In this document: piece by piece, positions 15,074 through 19,861 of the stretch
Position numbering within the stretch: the stretch's first letter is position 1
Layout: each line of letters starts with the position of its first letter
Source: an uncultured Oscillospiraceae bacterium
GTDB taxonomy: Bacteria > Bacillota > Clostridia > Oscillospirales > Oscillospiraceae
DNA: 19,861 bases
Direction: 5' to 3'
NCBI GenBank assembly: GCA_934630985.1
Contig: CAKTXO010000020.1
Location: 1 to 19,861, forward strand
The notes under the pieces: generated by a model
The model's database searches: none
The model's input: only the letters and a program-made list of their open reading frames with translations
Told to the model about the DNA's origin: nothing
Translations under genes and position numbers: made by a program

Positions 15074-15955
15074 ATGTCTTTCTTGGAACAATGCAGAAAC
15101 CGGGCGCAAAACTGTACGATTCATATCTATGACCTGGAAACCGGAACCATCGAGGATGTTTGCAGCTTCTCCCAGGTGGTGGAGGCTCCCAATTGGTCTA
15201 AGGATGGTAAGTATCTGGTCTATAACAGCATGGGAAAGCTCTATCGGCTAGATCTTGCCACCCGGCAGAGCACACTGATCCCTACCGGCGTTGCCGATAC
15301 CTGCAACAACGACCATGTGCTGAATCCCGACGGCACCGGCCTGGCCTGCTCCAGCGGCCGCCAGGATGATGATACCTCAAATATTTTTCTGGTGGATTAT
15401 GCTACCGGCGAGGCAAAGTGCGTGGTGAGCAAAAACCTGAGCTATCTGCATGGCTGGTCTCCGGACGGAAAGACCTTGGCCTTCTGCGCCGGTCGCCCCT
15501 ATGGCGAGAGTATGGAGTGGGATATCTACACCGTTCCGGTGAGTGGCGGTCAGGAAACCCGACTGACCAACGCTCCCGGTTTGAACGACGGCCCGGAATA
15601 CTCCCCAGATGGCAAAAAAATCTGGTTTAACTCTGTGCGTACCGGCACCATGCAGGTATACGTCATGGATGCAGACGGCGGTAATCAGACCCAGATGACC
15701 TTTGATGAGGAATGGTACGCCTGGTTCCCTCATATTTCCCCGGACAACCAGAAGGTCGTGTATGTGGTCTATCACAAGGGTGATTTGGAGCCCGGACAGC
15801 ACCTGCCAGATAAGAATGTGGAGATACGGATGATTTCTGCCCAGGGTGGCGAGCCTGTGACCTTGGTGAAGCTTTTTGGCGGTCAGGGCACCATGAATGT
15901 GAACAGCTGGTCTCCGGACAGTAAGAAATTCGCCTATGTCAGTTTTCGGCTCTAA
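15074..15955 (+). CDS. Cytoplasmic TolB-like six-bladed beta-propeller protein
   Basis: A 293-residue protein made of six PD40/TolB-type repeats with the core W/Y-S-x-D-x-K-x-x-x-Y at about residues 40-50, 81-92, 127-137, 175-185, 218-230 and 277-289. There is no signal peptide or membrane helix, so unlike true TolB it should stay in the cytoplasm. Propellers of this size act as binding platforms or as lyases (oligogalacturonate lyase, PL22, is a cytoplasmic example but longer). Conserved-looking histidines before blade cores (H81, H126, H220) could be ligands. GGAGG seven bases before the ATG at 15074 supports the start; a GTG at 15071 is an alternative. Its operon position implies a role with the sugar substrate. 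Confidence 0.82.
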   Translation: MSFLEQCRNRAQNCTIHIYDLETGTIEDVCSFSQVVEAPNWSKDGKYLVYNSMGKLYRLDLATRQSTLIPTGVADTCNNDHVLNPDGTGLACSSGRQDDDTSNIFLVDYATGEAKCVVSKNLSYLHGWSPDGKTLAFCAGRPYGESMEWDIYTVPVSGGQETRLTNAPGLNDGPEYSPDGKKIWFNSVRTGTMQVYVMDADGGNQTQMTFDEEWYAWFPHISPDNQKVVYVVYHKGDLEPGQHLPDKNVEIRMISAQGGEPVTLVKLFGGQGTMNVNSWSPDSKKFAYVSFRL

Positions 15956-15975
15956 TCGGCAGCCCGGGAGATACT

Positions 15976-16971
15976 ATGCGAAAAATACGACTTGGTATTT
16001 GCGGAACGGGGCTGTGTGCCCAGCGATTCCATCTGCCTGCCCTGAAAAAGACTCTGGATATCTTTGAACCGGCGGCAGTGTGCAGCTCACGGATGGAAAA
16101 ATGTACGCAATTTGAGAAGATGTTGGGTATTCCGATGACTGCTTACACGGACTGGAAGACCATGGTCGCTGCTCCGGAGGTGGATGCAATTCTGTGCTCC
16201 TATCCCTATTTCCTGTCCGAGGAAATTATTGGGGAGTGTGTGCGTCAGGGAAAACACCTGTTGATTGAGAAGCCTCTGTGCGACAACACCGCCTCTGCTA
16301 GACGTTTGGCAGCGCTGGAATTGAAAAAAACGACAGTGGGCGTGGCGGAAAACTGGATCTATTTCCCGGCTGTGCAGGAGGCAAAACGGGTATTGGAATC
16401 CGGAGAAATCGGCCAGCTGCGTGCTGTCTATATCAGCTCTCTCTATGAGATAGAGCTGGACAGCGATTGGCTGACAAAAACCACTTGGCGCAAGAATGCC
16501 AAAGGGGGAATGGTTCTGGATCGCGCCATCCATCAGGTTGCCTTTGAACGGGCAGTTGTAGGCGGCGTGACAGAGGCCTGTGGCCTGACTCAATGCACAC
16601 GTCCTGTGCTGGGAGAGGTAGATACCTTATTCACGGTATTCCGCCATGAAGACGGTGTCATCGGCAGTCTGAACGTCTGCGCGTCCGCCGGAAACCTGGA
16701 TACCGACCATGCAATGGCCTTTATCGGTACGGAAGGAACACTGAAAATCGGCGGTTTCATGACGGATTTTACGATCCATGGCAAAAATGGCGACCGAACC
16801 TATCAGGTGGACAACGGCGACGGCGGCTATGAAGCGGAGCTTCGGGATTTCCATCGGGCAATCCTGGAAGGCAAACAGCCGGAGAGCTCCCTGCGAAAGG
16901 CGGCTAAGGATGTTCTTGCTGTTTTAGCACCTTTGGAGCAGCCAGGCACCTGGCTAAGGCTGGAGAAATGA
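15976..16971 (+). CDS. Gfo/Idh/MocA-family oxidoreductase B
   Basis: A 331-residue dehydrogenase with the Rossmann motif GICGTGLCAQ (7-16), EKP at 98-100 and the catalytic-domain segment GGMVLDRAIHQVAFE, where D182 and H186 take the usual acid and histidine positions. It is about 50 residues shorter than dehydrogenase A and diverged from it, so the two probably act on different intermediates, for example oxidation of the substrate and later reduction of a rearranged keto-sugar to regenerate NAD(P)H. GGGAG before the ATG supports the start. It follows the propeller gene by 20 bases. Confidence 0.92.
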   Translation: MRKIRLGICGTGLCAQRFHLPALKKTLDIFEPAAVCSSRMEKCTQFEKMLGIPMTAYTDWKTMVAAPEVDAILCSYPYFLSEEIIGECVRQGKHLLIEKPLCDNTASARRLAALELKKTTVGVAENWIYFPAVQEAKRVLESGEIGQLRAVYISSLYEIELDSDWLTKTTWRKNAKGGMVLDRAIHQVAFERAVVGGVTEACGLTQCTRPVLGEVDTLFTVFRHEDGVIGSLNVCASAGNLDTDHAMAFIGTEGTLKIGGFMTDFTIHGKNGDRTYQVDNGDGGYEAELRDFHRAILEGKQPESSLRKAAKDVLAVLAPLEQPGTWLRLEK

Positions 16972-16975
16972 CTCT

Positions 16976-17182
16976 ATGATGGACTTAAAATCATCTCTGC
17001 GCATGTTGGGCGGTGGATATCTTATTTACATTGCCTGGCAGCTTCTGACGGCATCTACCGCAACCCTGATTCAGAAGACCGTGGGCGGAGGACTAGGGCT
17101 GTGCGGAATTGGTATACTTGCCTATGGCGTCATTGGCCTATGGCGCAGCTACAAGCCGTCTACCCTTGACCAATCCGAATAA
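16976..17182 (+). CDS. Small two-helix membrane protein, 68 residues
   Basis: A short protein with two hydrophobic segments (about residues 12-30 and 36-56, the second Gly-rich: VGGGLGLCGIGILAYGVIGLW) and a polar C-terminus. It starts four bases after dehydrogenase B, with GGAG about ten bases upstream, so it is likely cotranscribed as the last gene of the sugar operon. No family is recognised. It resembles many uncharacterised small clostridial membrane proteins, and a link to sugar metabolism is not implied by its sequence. Confidence 0.72.
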   Translation: MMDLKSSLRMLGGGYLIYIAWQLLTASTATLIQKTVGGGLGLCGIGILAYGVIGLWRSYKPSTLDQSE

Positions 17183-17226
17183 GGACGGTAAAATAAAGGG
17201 GAAATTCATAGAAAGGCGGAGATAAT

Positions 17227-17637
17227 ATGGCAAGGGTCCCATGGCTGGAATGGCTTAGCGCGGCTCAGCGCCGCAGACGGGAGAAGCAGACCCGGGCGCA
17301 GCTGCTTCCGGGAGGCGAACGCCAGAGAACAGCGGAGCTTATGCTTTTGCGGGAATTGTTTCCCGGAAAGACGGAGGATAAGACGCTGCTGTTTCAGTTG
17401 TTTCAGGCACGCACCTGCCTAAATCCCCAAGAGACCGATCTGACCCGAGAGGAACGGGAGGACGCACTGCTCAGATGGAAAGCCAGCTCTTTGAGCCGCC
17501 AATTTACGCCCCGGGAGCAAAGTCTAATCCTGGCACTGGCAGATCTGACTCGGACGCCATCTGCGGAGCCGACCTTAGACGCAATTCGTGCCCGGGCAAA
17601 AGAACTGGAGGAAAACCCATTGGCTGTTTTTAATTGA
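17227..17637 (+). CDS. Hypothetical protein, 136 residues
   Basis: A charged, mostly helical soluble protein, rich in Arg, Glu, Leu and Gln. It begins with a basic amphipathic stretch (SAAQRRRREKQTRAQLL) and contains several predicted helices (AELMLLRELFP; TREEREDALLRWKASSL; TLDAIRARAKELEENP). No signal peptide, membrane segment or catalytic motif is visible, and I do not recognise the family. GGCGGAG before the ATG is a good ribosome site. It lies 44 bases after the small membrane protein with no terminator between, so it could be read from the same transcript. Confidence 0.68.
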   Translation: MARVPWLEWLSAAQRRRREKQTRAQLLPGGERQRTAELMLLRELFPGKTEDKTLLFQLFQARTCLNPQETDLTREEREDALLRWKASSLSRQFTPREQSLILALADLTRTPSAEPTLDAIRARAKELEENPLAVFN

Positions 17638-17814
17638 TCATCCCCTTTTTTGTGATGCAAGGAGCTGCTCCAGAATCTGCTTGGGCTCCACGGCGGAGCA
17701 GCCGTCTGGAGCTGGAGGGCTATGTTCAGTCCCTTTCCTGAAAAAATGGGGAATAGCCGGTTTGCCCCCAAATAAAAAAACGTGAGAATCTGCCGCCTGC
17801 CGCTTTTTGCGGTC

Positions 17815-17843
17815 TTGCGAAAAGCAAAGAAAAATGTTAAACT
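17815..17843 (+). promoter_or_regulatory. Putative promoter of the 182-residue protein gene
   Basis: TTGCGA (17815-17820), 17-base spacer, TAAACT (17838-17843) with an extended TGT before the -10, ending 23 bases before the start codon. The preceding 170 bases (17638-17814) hold no supported gene, only local GGAGC/GCTCC pairings. Confidence 0.5.
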
Positions 17844-17866
17844 AGGCAAAAAGGAGGCGGGCGCAA

Positions 17867-18415
17867 ATGACAGAACTGGAAATCATGCAGCGGGCGAAGA
17901 TGTATCTGGACAAGCTGGCTCAGGGAATCGACCCCATTACGGATACGGAGGTGGCCGAGGACTCGGTGCTCAACAACGTCCGGTTGGCTCGGTGCTTTTT
18001 CTATGTGTCCGGGGTGCTGGAGCAGGTGATTGCCAACGGCGGCAAGGTGAATAAGTCCGCCAAGGGGGATTTTTACATCACCGAGGAGGAGCTTCGCCGG
18101 GTGCAGCTATCCCAGGAGCCAATTCTCATCAGCCAGCTCATTGAGCAGGTGATGAATGCCATCGGGGACACGGAACGGAAGCGGCTCAGCCACACGACCA
18201 TCACAAACTGGCTGATCGTGAAGGGGTTTTTACAGAAACAGGAAAGCCCGGACGGAAAATCCAAGCGTCTGCCCACTCCGGCGGGGGAGCAGCTGGGGCT
18301 GACGGTGCGAACCCGGGAGGGTCAGTACGGCACCTACCAGGCGGTTTACTACTCTCAGGGCGCCCAGCAGTTCATCCTGGATCATTTGCAGGACATCCTG
18401 CGCCCGGGAAGGTAA
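17867..18415 (+). CDS. Hypothetical protein with a probable winged-helix C-terminus
   Basis: A 182-residue soluble protein. The N-terminal part has AKMYLDKLAQGIDPITDTEVAEDSVLNNVRLARCFFYV. The C-terminal part, TTITNWLIVKGFLQ followed by KSKRLPTPAGEQLGL and AVYYSQGAQQFILDHLQDIL, resembles a winged helix with a short beta hairpin. The type recurs in clostridial genomes as an unnamed protein, as far as I can tell; a nucleic-acid-binding role is a guess from the fold-like pattern. AAGGAGGCGG before the ATG is a strong ribosome site. It has its own promoter candidate and terminator, so it appears monocistronic. Confidence 0.78.
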   Translation: MTELEIMQRAKMYLDKLAQGIDPITDTEVAEDSVLNNVRLARCFFYVSGVLEQVIANGGKVNKSAKGDFYITEEELRRVQLSQEPILISQLIEQVMNAIGDTERKRLSHTTITNWLIVKGFLQKQESPDGKSKRLPTPAGEQLGLTVRTREGQYGTYQAVYYSQGAQQFILDHLQDILRPGR

Positions 18416-18428
18416 AGGGATATATGGG

Positions 18429-18468
18429 AAAGAGCTGCCGCAAGCTGTTTTGCCGGCAGCTCTTTTTT
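18429..18468 (+). terminator. Rho-independent terminator after the 182-residue gene
   Basis: A 12-bp perfect stem (18429-18440 with 18454-18465), 13-base loop and a run of six Ts (18463-18468). It is 13 bases past the stop codon. Confidence 0.88.
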
Positions 18469-18536
18469 GCTGTGCGTATGCGCCTTCATAGCGCAAATCG
18501 GTGATGCGGCGGCAAGATGACTTCCTTTGCGTATAG

Positions 18537-18566
18537 CAAAGCCGAACAAAGCACAGCTCGGCTTTG
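18537..18566. repeat. Inverted repeat upstream of the ogt promoter
   Basis: CAAAGCCGA (18537-18545) and TCGGCTTTG (18558-18566) form a nine-bp stem with a 12-base loop. It is not followed directly by a T-run (Ts come 17 bases later, 18584-18590). It could be a second weak terminator or an operator ahead of the promoter at 18580-18608. Confidence 0.4.
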
Positions 18567-18579
18567 GGTAAGATAACGG

Positions 18580-18608
18580 TAGATTTTTTTCGATGAAGGG
18601 GATATAAT
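18580..18608 (+). promoter_or_regulatory. Putative promoter of the ogt-HD gene pair
   Basis: Perfect TATAAT (18603-18608) with a weak TAGATT (18580-18585) 17 bases upstream, 41 bases before the ogt start. Confidence 0.5.
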
Positions 18609-18649
18609 GGCGGCAGGGAACGAGAAAACCCCCAAGGAGGTGGCAGAAG

Positions 18650-19180
18650 ATGACCGATTTTCAGCGCTACATATCCCCGCTGGGCGGGATGCTGCTGGCG
18701 GCGGAGGAAAGTGAGATAGTCGGTATCTGGTTTGCGGGACAGAAATACTTTCCAACCGGTCTGACGTCGGATTGGACAGAACGGGAAACCCCGGTTCTTT
18801 TGGAGGCGAAACGCTGGCTGAACCTCTATTTTTCCGGCGGAAGACCGGACTTTCTGCCGCCGCTGCACCCTGCCGGCTCGGCCTTTCGCCGACAGGTCTG
18901 GGAGATCCTGCTGACAATCCCCTATGGGAAGACCGTAACCTATGGGGAAATTGCCCGGCAGCTGGCGCAAAAGCGGGGCATTCCGGAAATGTCCGCCCAG
19001 GCCGTCGGCGGTGCGGTGGGGCACAATCCCATTTCCCTGATGATTCCCTGCCATCGGGTGGTGGGTACCGGCGGCAGCCTGACGGGCTACGCCGGCGGAA
19101 TGGATAAAAAGAAATGGCTCCTGGAGTGGGAAGGGGTAGATACCGGCTCCTTTTTCCTGCCCCGGAGAGCCCCACGATAA
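18650..19180 (+). CDS. ogt: Methylated-DNA--protein-cysteine methyltransferase
   Basis: A 176-residue suicide DNA-repair protein that moves the methyl group from O6-methylguanine (or O4-methylthymine) to its own cysteine. The active site is PCHRV with C134. The helix-turn-helix region FRRQVWEILLTIPYGKTVTYGEIARQLA and the segment AVGGAVGHNPISLMIPCHRVVG are typical, as is the G-x-L-x-GYAGG end that leads into the asparagine-hinge/active-site loop. It lacks an AdaA-type zinc domain, so it is the constitutive Ogt form. AAGGAGG nine bases upstream supports the start. An HD hydrolase gene follows 13 bases later, likely cotranscribed. Confidence 0.95.
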   Translation: MTDFQRYISPLGGMLLAAEESEIVGIWFAGQKYFPTGLTSDWTERETPVLLEAKRWLNLYFSGGRPDFLPPLHPAGSAFRRQVWEILLTIPYGKTVTYGEIARQLAQKRGIPEMSAQAVGGAVGHNPISLMIPCHRVVGTGGSLTGYAGGMDKKKWLLEWEGVDTGSFFLPRRAPR

Positions 19181-19193
19181 AGGAGGAACCCCT

Positions 19194-19697
19194 ATGCTCA
19201 TTGCGTCCGCAACCCAAAAAATGATCGAATTTTACCAGGGCAGCTGCCACGACATCAATCATTTCCTCAAGGTCTGGGCCGTTGCCAAAACCATCGGCGA
19301 ACTGGAGGGCCTGGACAGCCATACCCAGACGGTTCTGGAGCTGACGGCTCTGGTTCACGACATTGCCTGCCCACTGTGCCGGGAAAAGTACGGCAACACC
19401 GACGGCAAGAATCAGGAGCGGGAAAGCCTGCCGCTGGTGGAGAAATTTTTCCGGGAGCTGCCTGTGGCCAGGGAGGATGTGACCCGGATTTCCTGGCTGG
19501 TTGCCCACCATCACACCTATACCGGTGTGGAGGGCATGGACTATCAGATTTTGCTGGAGGCGGATTTCCTGGTGAACGCGGACGAAAGCGGTTATGATAA
19601 GTCTGCCATCCGCAGCTTCCGGGAGCGGGTTTTCCGCACCGCCGCGGGCATCCGGCTTTTGAACAGTATCTATCAGCTGGATGGGCAAGCTCTGTGA
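19194..19697 (+). CDS. HD-domain phosphohydrolase
   Basis: A 167-residue HD-superfamily protein. The metal-binding residues are H23 (HDINHFLKV), the H55-D56 doublet (LVHDIA), the histidine cluster at about 105-107 (VAHHHTYTG) and a later Asp in LLEADFLVNADE. Such stand-alone HD proteins hydrolyse nucleotides or other phosphate esters in the cytoplasm; the substrate is unknown. AAGGAGG before the ATG supports the start. Its place 13 bases after ogt suggests a shared transcript and perhaps a nucleotide-sanitising role, which is inference. A terminator follows 28 bases past the stop. Confidence 0.9.
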   Translation: MLIASATQKMIEFYQGSCHDINHFLKVWAVAKTIGELEGLDSHTQTVLELTALVHDIACPLCREKYGNTDGKNQERESLPLVEKFFRELPVAREDVTRISWLVAHHHTYTGVEGMDYQILLEADFLVNADESGYDKSAIRSFRERVFRTAAGIRLLNSIYQLDGQAL

Positions 19698-19724
19698 AAG
19701 CAGACAAAAGAAAATGGAATTTCG

Positions 19725-19760
19725 GAACCCGGCAGGTGATATGCGCCTGCCGGGTTCTTT
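19725..19760 (+). terminator. Terminator after the HD-domain gene
   Basis: A 12-bp perfect stem (19725-19736 with 19746-19757) and nine-base loop, followed only by TTT. The stem is GC-rich and well placed, but the T-run is short. Confidence 0.7.
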
Positions 19761-19788
19761 GGCTGCTCCCGGAGTGCGGTAAAAAATA

Positions 19789-19861
19789 GGGTCTATCTGA
19801 AAACCGGGAATATGACCAACGGCGAGGGATTTTCCGCCTGATGAAGCCATTTTTTTGCAGG
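19789..19861. mobile_element. Second MITE copy, reversed, cut by the window end
   Basis: It begins with GGGTCTATCTGAAAACCG after a TA (19787-19788), and all 73 visible bases are the exact reverse complement of 4794-4866, the right half of the complete copy. It breaks off five bases short of that half's inner stem. It lies just past the terminator of the HD gene, in non-coding sequence. Confidence 0.9.

Noticed and set aside
10131..16971. Myo-inositol catabolic operon
   Set aside because: IolG-like and IolE/IolI-like folds are present, but the IolB, IolC, IolD and IolJ steps are missing and three VOC genes are unexplained; inositol is only one possible ligand.
17638..17780. Short minus-strand frame ending in PKQILEQLLASQKRG
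   Set aside because: It looks somewhat protein-like, but there is no start codon or ribosome site and the region has internal inverted repeats that could produce such a stretch.
18486..19850. A 454-codon minus-strand frame across ogt and the HD gene
   Set aside because: It begins inside the MITE and runs antisense to two well-supported genes.

Overview
The window looks like a chromosomal segment of an anaerobic, gut-type Firmicute of class Clostridia, probably Oscillospiraceae/Ruminococcaceae-like. The clues are moderately GC-rich coding sequence, strong purine-rich Shine-Dalgarno sites, a fused AdhE for ethanol fermentation, Firmicutes-type TTGACA/TATAAT promoters and several clostridial hypothetical proteins. 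This placement is inferred from gene content and style, not from a marker gene.

Layout. Positions 1-1590 are read on the minus strand: the N-terminus of an SstT-type Na+/Ser-Thr symporter, an RmlD-type dTDP-4-dehydrorhamnose reductase, and a 59-residue hypothetical protein. The adhE gene follows on the plus strand (1848-4454) with a textbook promoter and ends at a 22-bp perfect hairpin. From 4506 to 5062 there is no intact gene. This gap holds a decayed minus-strand reading frame, a 161-bp hairpin-forming MITE with 18-bp terminal inverted repeats and TA flanks, a terminator and a 30-bp perfect palindrome.

The core of the window is 5063-17182. A LacI-family regulator is divergent from a long operon encoding a ribose-family (CUT2) ABC importer (lipoprotein, double-NBD ATPase, permease), a Gfo/Idh/MocA dehydrogenase, a sugar phosphate isomerase/epimerase-like TIM barrel, two VOC-fold proteins, a second TIM barrel, a UPF0303/HbpS-like protein, a third VOC protein, a cytoplasmic six-bladed TolB-like propeller, a second Gfo/Idh/MocA dehydrogenase and a two-helix membrane protein. 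Gaps are short and there is no internal terminator, so the genes are probably cotranscribed. The divergent regulatory region carries two good promoters and three copies of TTTCAGAAA, two of them at the operon promoter. The likely logic is import of a sugar-like compound, NAD(P)-dependent oxidation of a hydroxyl group (the 3-keto chemistry known for related gene sets), then metal-dependent epimerisation, isomerisation or elimination by the TIM-barrel and VOC enzymes. The substrate cannot be read from the sequence, and the combination with three VOC proteins matches no pathway I can name.

The right flank (17227-19697) holds two proteins of unknown function, an Ogt-type methylated-DNA cysteine methyltransferase and an HD-domain hydrolase. 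Two rho-independent terminators lie here, one after the second unknown gene and one after the HD gene. The window ends inside a second MITE copy in the opposite orientation, identical over all 73 visible bases, so the two copies flank about 15 kb that includes the catabolic operon.
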